Part shown: in pieces, positions 7,892 to 15,489 of the stretch
Layout: every line of letters begins with the position of its first letter
How positions within the stretch are numbered: the stretch's first letter is position 1
Assembly: GCA_003695555.1 (NCBI GenBank)
Contig: RFIU01000136.1
Coordinates: forward strand, 1-27,599
DNA length: 27,599 bases
Direction of reading: 5' to 3'
From: Alphaproteobacteria bacterium
GTDB taxonomy: Bacteria > Pseudomonadota > Alphaproteobacteria > Sphingomonadales > Rhodothalassiaceae
The notes under the pieces: generated by a model
Databases searched by the model: none
What the model saw: the letters and a program-made list of their open reading frames with translations, nothing else
What the model was told of the DNA's origin: nothing
Program-made: the position numbers and the translations under genes

Positions 7892-9046
7892 ATGTGTGAC
7901 ACGCTGACCATTGCGGACCCTCAAGGCGGCGGCTGGTGGCTGGCGAAGAATTCCGACCGCGAGCCGGACGAACCGCAGCATGTCGAATTCCACCCCCGCG
8001 TCTCAGGCGACCATGCCGCCCGCTTGAAGGTCACCTATCTGGAAATCCCGCAGGTCGCAGACCGGCATGCCGTCCTGATCTCGCGCCCCGCATGGATCTG
8101 GGGCGCCGAGATGGGCGTCAATGAACATGGTGTCGCGATCGGCAATGAGGCGGTCTTCTCGCGCAGACGGGATCGTCTCAAGCCGCGGCTGCTCGGCATG
8201 GACCTGGTACGTCTCGGCCTTGAGCGGGCGGCAAGCGCAGAAGCGGCGCTCGCGGTGATAACGGATCTGCTCGAACGCTTCGGTCAGGGCGGCCCGGCCG
8301 GCTGGCGCAACAAGCGCTTTGCCTATGACAACAGCTTCCTGATCGCCGACCGGCGGGGCGCCATCATCCTCGAGACGGCAGGGCGAGAATGGGCGGCAAA
8401 ACCGGTCGAGCGTTATGCCGCGATCTCGAACGACTATCGCCTGCACGAGGACTGGGTGCGTTCGGGCGGCGGCTTCACGCGGGGCGATTTCGCAAAGGCC
8501 CATACCGCCCGTCATGTCACCCGGATCGCCGGCGGGCGCTGGCGCCGCTGTGTCGCCGAGCGGCTGCTGGACGAAATGGCGAGCGGTGAGGGCCCATCCT
8601 TTGCCGCGCTCGCCAGGGTGCTGCGCCATCACGCGAATGGCGACGGCTTTTCCGGCGGATCGAACCGCGACATCTGCATGCACTGGGGTGGCCGCCTGCG
8701 TCCCTGGAGGCCATCGGCAACAACCGCAAGCATGATCGTCCACCTGCCGACGAGCGGTGCGCCGCAGGCCGCCTTCACCGGCACGATGACGCCCTGCATC
8801 TCATTCTTCCGGCCCGCCTTCTTCGAAGAGGAATGGATGGCAAGGCACTTCCCGCCATCTCTAGGAGCCGCTGGCTGGCGCCGACATGCGAAAGCGGCTC
8901 GCGAGCCAGCCTTTCGCGCCGGGCTGCGTCACCGGATCGCGGAACATGAACCGGCAATCTTCGCCGCCATTGCGTGCGACAGACGAGGCGAGGCAGAGGC
9001 CGCCCTTGCCCGACTGAAGCAGGAATTCGACGAAAGTTCGGACTGA
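7892..9046 (+). CDS. Secernin-like C69-family N-terminal nucleophile hydrolase
   Basis: This 384-residue protein begins MCDT; after removal of Met the Cys at position 2 would be the N-terminal nucleophile, as in C69 dipeptidases and secernins. The secernin-type motif AKNSDREPDEPQ follows at residues 18-29, and GVNEHGVAIGNEAVF matches the family block around 75-90. The middle NSFLIADRRGAIILET and the later SNDYRLHEDW and CMHWG blocks support the call. It has no signal peptide. The position of Cys2 fixes the start; an AAGGA sequence lies upstream at rather long spacing. It follows the amine oxidase by 32 nt. The substrate (dipeptide or other amide) is unknown. Confidence 0.88.
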   Translation: MCDTLTIADPQGGGWWLAKNSDREPDEPQHVEFHPRVSGDHAARLKVTYLEIPQVADRHAVLISRPAWIWGAEMGVNEHGVAIGNEAVFSRRRDRLKPRLLGMDLVRLGLERAASAEAALAVITDLLERFGQGGPAGWRNKRFAYDNSFLIADRRGAIILETAGREWAAKPVERYAAISNDYRLHEDWVRSGGGFTRGDFAKAHTARHVTRIAGGRWRRCVAERLLDEMASGEGPSFAALARVLRHHANGDGFSGGSNRDICMHWGGRLRPWRPSATTASMIVHLPTSGAPQAAFTGTMTPCISFFRPAFFEEEWMARHFPPSLGAAGWRRHAKAAREPAFRAGLRHRIAEHEPAIFAAIACDRRGEAEAALARLKQEFDESSD

Positions 9047-9077
9047 ACCCCGACGATTTCCGCAATCTCCACGACAG

Positions 9078-9134
9078 ATTAACCCTTTCTACATCAGATG
9101 GGACATAATGTCGCAGCACCGATCATGGGTTAAT
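9078..9134. promoter_or_regulatory. Inverted repeat ATTAACCC/GGGTTAAT before the kinase gene
   Basis: ATTAACCC at 9078-9085 and GGGTTAAT at 9127-9134 are perfect 8-bp inverted copies, 41 nt apart, in the 86-nt spacer before the histidine kinase. The second copy overlaps the first possible ATG (9133), which favours the downstream ATG at 9154 as the real start. The left copy is also half of a CtrA-type box (TTAA-N7-TACA). This is a candidate operator. Confidence 0.4.
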
Positions 9135-10587
9135 GTCGGGAGACATCCGCCTGATGCCGTCCGAAGTCTCGATTTCCGGGAAGGGTGCCGAGGATCGCGA
9201 AACCTGCGATGCCTTCGATCCTCAGCGTGAGGATCGCCGAACCCGCGAACTCGATATCTGGCTGGAAAGCGAAGCGATTCTGGCCCGCATGCTCGACACC
9301 GCGACCGAGCCGCTCGGCGTCGACGAGATGCTCACCCGCTGCCTTGATCTCGTGCTTTCGACCCGCTGGCTGAGGGTCGAGCACAAGGGTGGCATCTTCA
9401 TCGCCGACGAGGATGCCCGAGAGCTTACTCTGCTTGTCGAGCGCAATCTGGGAGACGAGATCCACCGTATGTGCCGCCGCGTCGCCTATGGCTGCTGCCT
9501 GTGCGGGCGGGTCGCCGCTTCCCGCCAGCTGCTGCATGTCGGATGCGTGGACGAACGCCACGAGCACCGTTTCGACGGCATGAAACCGCACGGTCATTAT
9601 ATCGTGCCGATCCTGAGCCGCGAGCGACTGCTCGGCGTCATGGTGCTGTATCTGCCGCACGGCTATGAGCTGCACGAACGCGAGGTCTCCTTCCTGCGTT
9701 CGGCGGCCAACATCTTTGCCATGATCATCCAGTTGCGCGGGTACCAGGAACATCTCGAGGATCTCATTGCCGAGCGCACCGCCGAGCTGCACACCGAGAT
9801 CGAGCGGCGCAAGGCGCAGGAAGCGGCGCTGCGCATCGCCAAGGAACGCGCCGAGGCCGCCGACCGGGCGAAGACGGCACTGCTCGCCAATATGAGTCAC
9901 GAGTTCAAGACGCCGCTCAATGCCACCATCGGCTTTGCCGAGATGCTCGCCCGCGAGATGCATGGGCCGATCGGCGATGCGCGCTATCGCGACTATGCCG
10001 AAGACATCGTCGCGAGCGGCCGGCGACTGCTCGGCCTGCTCGAAGACCTGCTCGAGCTCGCTCGCGCAAGGGATGGTGGGCTGGTTCTGGAAGAGCAGGA
10101 GGAGGATCCTGCGATGCTCGCCCGACGGGCAGGGGAACGTGCCATGCGCCGATACGGGCGCGACGAGAACGGCATTCACCTCGAAATCGCCGATGATCTG
10201 CCCGCCCTGATCTGCGATGTCCGGCGGGTGGGGCGAATGCTCGATCACCTGCTCGACAATGCCCACAAATTCTCATCACCGCCCGAACCGATCGCGCTGC
10301 GGGTTGCCTTGCAGCCCGGCGAAGAGAATGAGGCCGGCCCTCTCTTTTTCGAAATCGTCGATCACGGCATCGGCATGGACAAGAATACCCTTGCGCGTCT
10401 CGGTTCATTCTTCTGGCAGAAGGATGCCGAGCTTTCCCGCTCCTATGAGGGCGCGGGCATCGGCATGTCCCTGATCCGGGAATATCTGACAGCGCATGAC
10501 GGCCACCTTGCGATCGACAGCCGCCCCGGCGAAGGCACGCGCGTGCGCCTCGCCTTCCCGCCCGACCGCCTCATCCACTTGGTGTGA
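9133..10587 (+). CDS. Soluble GAF-domain sensor histidine kinase
   Basis: This 484-residue kinase has no membrane segment. A GAF domain spans about 45-205 and includes a cysteine-rich patch: C114, C121, C122, C124 and C138, in CCLCGRVAASRQLLHVGCVD followed by ERHEH. A coiled coil (200-245) leads to a HisKA domain with phospho-acceptor H256 in SHEFKTPLN, then an HATPase_c domain with N-box N376 (LDHLLDNAHKFS), G1 DHGIGM and G2 GAGIGMSL. No response regulator is adjacent, so it is an orphan kinase. The Cys/His pattern suggests redox, metal or gas sensing, which is inference. The first ATG (9133) has a poor ribosome site; the ATG at 9154, preceded by GGGAGA, is an equal or better candidate. Confidence 0.92.
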   Translation: MSGDIRLMPSEVSISGKGAEDRETCDAFDPQREDRRTRELDIWLESEAILARMLDTATEPLGVDEMLTRCLDLVLSTRWLRVEHKGGIFIADEDARELTLLVERNLGDEIHRMCRRVAYGCCLCGRVAASRQLLHVGCVDERHEHRFDGMKPHGHYIVPILSRERLLGVMVLYLPHGYELHEREVSFLRSAANIFAMIIQLRGYQEHLEDLIAERTAELHTEIERRKAQEAALRIAKERAEAADRAKTALLANMSHEFKTPLNATIGFAEMLAREMHGPIGDARYRDYAEDIVASGRRLLGLLEDLLELARARDGGLVLEEQEEDPAMLARRAGERAMRRYGRDENGIHLEIADDLPALICDVRRVGRMLDHLLDNAHKFSSPPEPIALRVALQPGEENEAGPLFFEIVDHGIGMDKNTLARLGSFFWQKDAELSRSYEGAGIGMSLIREYLTAHDGHLAIDSRPGEGTRVRLAFPPDRLIHLV

Positions 10588-10628
10588 AACGCCATCGCGC
10601 CCCCGCGTTCATTGAGCCTGGAATCCCT

Positions 10629-11834
10629 TCACGGCTGTGCCGTCGCCACCCGCACCGCCAGAATGTCGGCGCCATCTGCGACCGGCGAGACGGCGATGCC
10701 GCTTGCCCCGATCACGGCGGTGGTGCGGCCATCGGCGCCCAGGCCCCACAGCTCACCCTTGAGGAAGACATTGATGCCGGCAACCGCCCCCGAGGCCGGA
10801 AACCGACCGGCGAGGGCAAAGCGCAGCCATGCCTCGCCCTCGGTGATGCTGCCGGCAGCACTGCCGTCAACATCGGGGGGCAGCTTCGTAAGATAGCCGC
10901 CCCAGGGACGATCCCAAGCGCCGTCCGGCTGCAGAAAGGAGGGGACGGCGATCCATTCCGCCCCTTGCGCCTTCAGCCGCGCGAAGGTGTCCGGGTACCA
11001 GGAATCAGCGCAGATCAGCACGCCGAGCCGGCCGAAGCCGGTCTCGAAGACCGGAAGTTCTTCACTGGCTGCGGCGGCCAGAAAGGGCGTTTCGCTGGGG
11101 ATCGGATAGACCTTGCGGACCAGTGCCGGATCAAGCCGACCGTCGGCATGGAAGACGCCCGAGACATTGTAGAGCTGGCCCGGCCGGGTAACGAGACGGC
11201 CCTCGCGCACGACCGGATCCTCGAGCACGATCGAGCCGGCGACAATGGTCACCTGATGGCGGCGCGCAAGGCGCGAGAAGACATCCTGCCAGGCGGCCGC
11301 CATCGCCGGTGAACGCATCCGGAAGATCGCCGCGGCGATCCGGTCGCGCTCGTGCGAGCGGGCAAGAGCGGAACGAAACGCCCGCGGCTGCGCGAAGATC
11401 AGCGGCAGCATCGCAAGGCCTGTTGATGGCGCACGAAAGGTCTGACCCGGCGCATCCATCGCGACCAGCCAGGTGCCGAAATACTCAGGCAGCACGACGA
11501 TGCTGCGCGGCCCCATAAGGCCCTGTGCCTCGGCCGCCTCGAGATAGCCTTCGACCTTCGCTTCGAAGGCGGCGGCCGAGCGATAGTCCGCCGCCGCCAT
11601 CCACGGCGAGATGCCGATAAGCGTGACAGGGTTCTGCGCACGATCAGCCGCCCCTGGCGCCGGGCCGAAGATTCGGATCGCCTTGAGCCGCAGATCCGGC
11701 GGATCATGGGGAACGGGGATGCGGGCAAGCGCCAGGATGGCCGCCCCCAGCATGCCGAACAGCAGGATGGTGAGACGGAAGAACCGCCGCCTTCCCTTAC
11801 CGGCCGCTGCCGGATGCCGGATCGATCGTCGCAT
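10629..11834 (-). CDS. Membrane-anchored carbon-nitrogen hydrolase (nitrilase superfamily)
   Basis: This 401-residue protein has a basic N-terminus and one hydrophobic helix (about 19-37, FFRLTILLFGMLGAAILAL), probably a signal anchor placing the enzyme in the periplasm. The nitrilase Glu-Lys-Cys triad is readable: E117 in LPEYFG, K241 in VRKVYPIP and C275 in LICADSWYPD. The family hydrolyses nitriles or amides or transfers acyl groups; the substrate here is unknown. The ATG at 11834 was chosen for its GAGGAAAGG Shine-Dalgarno; an in-frame ATG at 11885 exists. It is convergent with the kinase gene and stands 121 nt downstream of the ZIP gene. The domain is in the size range of amidases, much shorter than apolipoprotein N-acyltransferase Lnt, which has several membrane helices. 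Confidence 0.85.
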   Translation of the reverse strand: MRRSIRHPAAAGKGRRRFFRLTILLFGMLGAAILALARIPVPHDPPDLRLKAIRIFGPAPGAADRAQNPVTLIGISPWMAAADYRSAAAFEAKVEGYLEAAEAQGLMGPRSIVVLPEYFGTWLVAMDAPGQTFRAPSTGLAMLPLIFAQPRAFRSALARSHERDRIAAAIFRMRSPAMAAAWQDVFSRLARRHQVTIVAGSIVLEDPVVREGRLVTRPGQLYNVSGVFHADGRLDPALVRKVYPIPSETPFLAAAASEELPVFETGFGRLGVLICADSWYPDTFARLKAQGAEWIAVPSFLQPDGAWDRPWGGYLTKLPPDVDGSAAGSITEGEAWLRFALAGRFPASGAVAGINVFLKGELWGLGADGRTTAVIGASGIAVSPVADGADILAVRVATAQP

Positions 11835-11955
11835 GTCCTTTCCTCGGCCTGTGTCCTTCGAGCCCGATCCATTGGAAAGGGTCATGATAGTTCAATCGTG
11901 AGAGGCCCGGCCACCGCCGATTGGGGGTGCGCACCGGGCGGCCCAGCCTCGGACT

Positions 11956-12729
11956 TCAGGCGTGCCCCAGCAGAAAGGCACCGGCCAGCGCCACCGCAAG
12001 ACCGACGAGAAAGGCCGGTCCGCCACCGCGGCCCGGTTCATGTTCGACATGGGGCAGCAGGTGAGAGGCAGCGATCTGCACCAGCGCCCCGGCGGTTGCC
12101 GCCATCAGCATCGCCAGTCCCGCCGGGCCGATGTGAGCAACGAAGGGCAGTGCCGCGAGCGTGCCGACGGGGGTGGCGAGTACCACGGCAAGCAGGGTCA
12201 CCAGTATTGCCTGCCGAGGACTGCCGCCGCCTTCGCGAACGAGGCCATGGGCGACGAGGGCTTCGGGTATCTTGTGAAGCGTCAGACCCAGCCCCAGCAG
12301 CGGCAGCGCCGCCGCCTTCGCCTCGGCACCGACCGCATAGGCGATCCCGTCGGTAAGAGCATGCAGGCCGATGCCGATGATCGGCAGCATCGCCAGCGCA
12401 CCTGCCTCCTGATGGGCGACTTCGGCGGCGCGTACGCGCGAAACCAGGACGGTGGCGAGCGTCATCATCAGATAGCCGCCAAGCGCCGCCGCCCCGCCCC
12501 AGACGACCGCCCGTTCGATGAGGACAAGGCGCTGCAGCGCTTCGGGCAACAGGTGCAGGAAGGCGGCACCCAGCAGGATGCCGGCGGTAAAGCCAGCCAC
12601 CGGCACCGGATGTTCGAGCTCCCAGCGGTCCGCCCGGGTCGCCAGCCACAGACCGACGAGCCCGAGCAGCGCCGCCAGACCCGAGATCGCCAGCGCCTCG
12701 CCCGCACCGGAAGGCCATGCCGTCATCAT
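11956..12729 (-). CDS. ZIP family metal transporter
   Basis: This 257-residue protein is almost wholly hydrophobic, with about eight membrane segments as in ZIP zinc/iron transporters. The metal-binding helices are recognisable: HALTDGIAYA (TM4, H-x3-D) and LHKIPEALVAHG (TM5, HKxPE). The usual His-rich cytoplasmic loop is reduced, with only HVEHEP near the C-terminal part. The start lies 1 nt after the argB TAG stop (TAG-G-ATG) with the Shine-Dalgarno GGGGGAA inside the end of argB, so it is translationally linked to argB. A second ATG follows immediately at 12726. The metal specificity cannot be read from sequence. Confidence 0.9.
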   Translation of the reverse strand: MMTAWPSGAGEALAISGLAALLGLVGLWLATRADRWELEHPVPVAGFTAGILLGAAFLHLLPEALQRLVLIERAVVWGGAAALGGYLMMTLATVLVSRVRAAEVAHQEAGALAMLPIIGIGLHALTDGIAYAVGAEAKAAALPLLGLGLTLHKIPEALVAHGLVREGGGSPRQAILVTLLAVVLATPVGTLAALPFVAHIGPAGLAMLMAATAGALVQIAASHLLPHVEHEPGRGGGPAFLVGLAVALAGAFLLGHA

Positions 12730-12730
12730 C

Positions 12731-13690
12731 CTATTCCCCCTGAGAAGGACGGATAAGCGTGCCGACGCCGCTCTCGGTGAAGATTTCAAGCAGCGGCGCA
12801 TGCGGTACCCGGCCGTTGAGGATCACCGCCGCATCGACACCGTTTTCGACCGCCTGCAGACAGGTCCGCACCTTCGGGATCATGCCGCCGTGAATGGTGC
12901 CGGCGGCGATCATCTCGGCGGCCTGATCATGGCTGAGTTCGGCAATCAGTCGGCCTTGCGAATCGAGAATGCCTTCGACATCGGTCAGCAGCATGAAGCG
13001 CTTGGCCTTGAGCGCCGCCGCCACCGCACCGGCCATGGTGTCGGCATTGATATTGAAGGTCTCTCCGGCCGGCCCCAGCCCGATCGGCGCGACCACCGGC
13101 GTCAGCCCGGCATCGAGAAAGCGCATCAGCAGAGAGGGATCGACGCGCGCCGGCTCGCCGACGAAGCCGAGGTCGAGCACCTCCTCGATATGGCTGGTCG
13201 GGTCGCGGCGACGGTGCTCAAGCGGGCGCGCCTCGACGAAACCGCCGTCTTTGCCCGAGATCCCGACCGCCATGCCGCCGGCTCGGGTGATGGCGGCGAC
13301 CAGCGACTTGTTGACCAGGCCCGAGAGGACCATCTCGACCACCTCGACGGTTTCGGCATCGGTCACCCGCAGGCCATCGACGAAGGCGCTGCGGATCTTG
13401 AGGCGTTTGAGCATCGAACCGATCTGCGGACCGCCGCCATGGACGACGACGACCCGGATTCCGACCTGACGCAGCAGCACGATATCCTCGGCGAAGCGAC
13501 GGCGGATCGCCTCGTCGCCCATCGCGTGCCCGCCGTACTTGATGACGAAGATCGCCCCGGCATAGCGCCGCATGTAGGGGAGCGCTTCCGAGAGGATCGC
13601 CGCCTTGTCCTGCAAACTGAGGGCGTGGGTGGGCGCGATGCCGCATTCCTCGACCGGGCTGGCCGCCTCATTGCGCTGATCGCCTTTCAT
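12731..13690 (-). CDS. argB: Acetylglutamate kinase
   Basis: ArgB phosphorylates N-acetyl-L-glutamate, the second step of arginine biosynthesis. The amino-acid kinase fold is clear: FVIKYGGHAMGD (ATP phosphate loop), VVVHGGGPQIGSML (substrate loop), SGKDGG, APIGLGPAGETFNINADTMAG and GGMIPKVRTCLQAV. At 319 residues it is slightly longer than usual because of an N-terminal extension of about 20 residues. The ATG at 13690 has GGGAAAGG upstream; the frame is open to 13750. It is followed by the ZIP gene after one nucleotide. In many Alphaproteobacteria argB lies directly after engB on the same strand; here it is on the opposite strand. Confidence 0.97.
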   Translation of the reverse strand: MKGDQRNEAASPVEECGIAPTHALSLQDKAAILSEALPYMRRYAGAIFVIKYGGHAMGDEAIRRRFAEDIVLLRQVGIRVVVVHGGGPQIGSMLKRLKIRSAFVDGLRVTDAETVEVVEMVLSGLVNKSLVAAITRAGGMAVGISGKDGGFVEARPLEHRRRDPTSHIEEVLDLGFVGEPARVDPSLLMRFLDAGLTPVVAPIGLGPAGETFNINADTMAGAVAAALKAKRFMLLTDVEGILDSQGRLIAELSHDQAAEMIAAGTIHGGMIPKVRTCLQAVENGVDAAVILNGRVPHAPLLEIFTESGVGTLIRPSQGE

Positions 13691-13765
13691 CCTCGTGCCT
13701 TTCCCTGTAACGAGTGGATCGTCGGGCACGCTATCCAATCGCAGCCGCATTTGGCAATCGCGGCA

Positions 13766-14782
13766 TCAGAAGGAAAAGGACAAGGTGATGTGACCGATGC
13801 CCTGCCCTTCCGGCTGACCGCGAAATTCGCGCCCGAGCAGATAATAGCCATAGACGAGCCTGACGCCGCCATAGCGCAGCGTACCGCCGAGCGCCAGTTC
13901 ATGAAGCCCGCGGCGCGGTCGGACGGTCACCGGATCGTGACGCAACAGGGTGCCGGAAAGAAACATGTTACGGCCGACCAGCCGGCCACCCATTCCGACA
14001 AAGATCTCGAAGCCGAAATGCCCGTCATCGACCGGTGCAAAGCCGCTGCCGACGATCGCTGAGGGAATCCGGGGCGGCAGGCCAGGAGCCAGCCGGTGGC
14101 CGAGGCGAAGCGCGATCCCCGCATCACCAGCCACCGAGACGGTACCGAGATCAAAGCCGGCGAACGGTACCGCACGGGCCTCGATCCAGTGGCCGGAGGG
14201 CAGAAGGTCGAGACGCCACATGTGGGTATAGAAGGCCTGCACCGTCGGTTCGGCGCGGATCTGATGCGCCCAGCCCTGCGGGATCGGGGAGTTTACCAGC
14301 TTGTGCACCGCCGTCTGCGTCTTGCGACCAAGCGCCGGCGGTCCGACGACCCCGAGCGAGACGATCAGTTCGTCGCGCTGGCCCCGACTGCGATCGAGGG
14401 CCAGCCCCGCTTCGCCCTGAAGCCAGGCGGCATAGGGACGGTCTCCGGCGATCGGCGCGGCGATCTTGATCGTGCGTGGGGTGAACATGCTCTGGCCGAG
14501 TGCGAACTGATAACGCTGATGACGATCGCCGGTGCGCGGCAGAAAGAAGAGAATGTCCCGCAGCCAGCCCAAGCCCTTCGGCTGGCGATCGCGATCGAGG
14601 CCGACGACGAGGCGCGCACCATTCGTGTACCAGCGATCCTCACCATCGCCATAGAGATCGTTTTCGCTCTGCACGGCGACAACGCCCGCCTGCAAAGGGC
14701 CTGCGGCCGCCAGTATCGCGCTCAACAACGGCCACATCAGCAGAAGGGCCGGTATCACCGGCCGTCGAACCCTGGGCATCAT
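13766..14782 (-). CDS. LpxR-like outer-membrane lipid A deacylase (DUF2219)
   Basis: This 338-residue protein has a signal peptide (hydrophobic 9-27, likely cleavage near AGPLQA-32) and ends in the beta-barrel signature HITLSFSF. LpxR enzymes remove the 3'-acyloxyacyl group of lipid A in a calcium-dependent reaction at the outer membrane. The family motifs are visible: N41-D42 (mature 9-10, as in the catalytic Asn9-Asp10 of Salmonella LpxR), RWYTNG, GDRPYAAWL, VGPPALG and GWAHQIRAEP. H160, in QTAVHKLV, fits the catalytic His position; a Glu six residues later, as in Salmonella, is not present (Ser165). The start pair ATG-ATG at 14782 has an AGGGAAGG Shine-Dalgarno. It precedes argB by 75 nt. 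Confidence 0.82.
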   Translation of the reverse strand: MMPRVRRPVIPALLLMWPLLSAILAAAGPLQAGVVAVQSENDLYGDGEDRWYTNGARLVVGLDRDRQPKGLGWLRDILFFLPRTGDRHQRYQFALGQSMFTPRTIKIAAPIAGDRPYAAWLQGEAGLALDRSRGQRDELIVSLGVVGPPALGRKTQTAVHKLVNSPIPQGWAHQIRAEPTVQAFYTHMWRLDLLPSGHWIEARAVPFAGFDLGTVSVAGDAGIALRLGHRLAPGLPPRIPSAIVGSGFAPVDDGHFGFEIFVGMGGRLVGRNMFLSGTLLRHDPVTVRPRRGLHELALGGTLRYGGVRLVYGYYLLGREFRGQPEGQGIGHITLSFSF

Positions 14783-15109
14783 CCCTGCCTTCCCTGTCTT
14801 CGTGCAGCCACCATGTCCGGTCATCGCCATCGCGCCCCCGGTGATGGGGCGGCTGCCATTGCCGACGATATCAGCCGATGATCCATGTTTCGACAAGCGA
14901 TGACTTGTTTCACCAGCAAGAGAGAAACTTTCCCCCATGATGTCGCCCGGCCGACCCCGGCATGCGCAGGGGATCTGCCGTCAGACCGTGAAACGGACAT
15001 GCCGTCGGACGGTCGCTACACGTGTGAGATGTGAACCTGGCGATCACGAGGGAATTCATTAACTCGCACGCGTCAGCATGATGCCAGTGCCGAAGCGTGT
15101 CGGGCCCCG

Positions 15110-15138
15110 TTCATGGACGTCCCTTTTTCACATATAAT
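15110..15138 (+). promoter_or_regulatory. Possible promoter with perfect -10 in AT-rich leader
   Basis: A perfect TATAAT lies at 15133-15138, 17 nt after TTCATG (15110-15115, a 3 of 6 match to -35). If used, it would give a leader of about 345 nt before the porin start. The region 14783-15489 is otherwise non-coding and turns markedly AT-rich after about 15115, unlike the surrounding sequence. Confidence 0.3.
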
Positions 15139-15191
15139 TATTGGATTATTTCATGAGATCTTGCGCAGCCGGATGTCATCGACTGCCCACA

Positions 15192-15311
15192 TCATGACAG
15201 ATGAATACCGCGAACATATCTGCCCCATAACATGTTATCATATTGATATAACAGCATTAATACATGTTCTTAGTACGCCCATGGAGCATCGATTGGCATT
15301 CTCATGACAGA
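15192..15311. repeat. Direct repeat TCATGACAGA in porin upstream region
   Basis: TCATGACAGA occurs at 15192-15201 and again at 15302-15311. The core TGTCA appears five times, counting both strands, between 15170 and 15455 (near 15174, 15195, 15305, 15322 and 15447), more than the roughly one expected by chance. On the minus strand the repeat reads CTGTCATGA, resembling one half of a PHO box, but no correctly spaced pair is present. Confidence 0.35.
15227..15238. promoter_or_regulatory. 12-bp perfect palindrome ATAACATGTTAT
   Basis: ATAACATGTTAT is a perfect palindrome in the AT-rich control region. Its ACATGTT core recurs at 15262-15268, 32 nt or about three helical turns away. The spacing and symmetry suggest a dimeric regulator bound on one face of the DNA. 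Confidence 0.4.
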
Positions 15312-15404
15312 CCATTTCCTATGTCAACTGATCATCCGGCAAAGAACCACCTCCAGTCGAATCAAATTCCCTCTATCTATCTGTAAACAATGAAACGTCA
15401 TCGT

Positions 15405-15422
15405 AAATTGTTAGGACAATTT
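15405..15422. promoter_or_regulatory. 18-bp operator-like inverted repeat AAATTGT-N4-ACAATTT
   Basis: Perfect 7-bp arms flank a 4-nt spacer, about 68 nt upstream of the porin GTG start. The geometry is that of a helix-turn-helix operator. It could overlap a promoter, since AATAAT at 15435-15440 is -10-like, but I could not place a convincing -35. Confidence 0.4.
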
Positions 15423-15489
15423 TAAAAGAATTTGAATAATGGTGGCTGTCAGCGGGCGCAATGATCACAGAACTCATGGGAGCAACGCC

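Noticed and set aside
12518..14062. 514-codon open frame on the plus strand
   Set aside because: It is antisense to argB and LpxR-like genes with clear family motifs; the composition is that of a shadow frame.
15113..15307. 64-codon ORF in the AT-rich region
   Set aside because: It has no Shine-Dalgarno and no family resemblance, and it overlaps the palindromes and repeats; a control region explains the stretch better.
15171..15326. PHO boxes before the porin
   Set aside because: Several CTGTCAT-like halves occur, but none as a direct repeat with the required spacing; kept only as a hint in the control-region finding.
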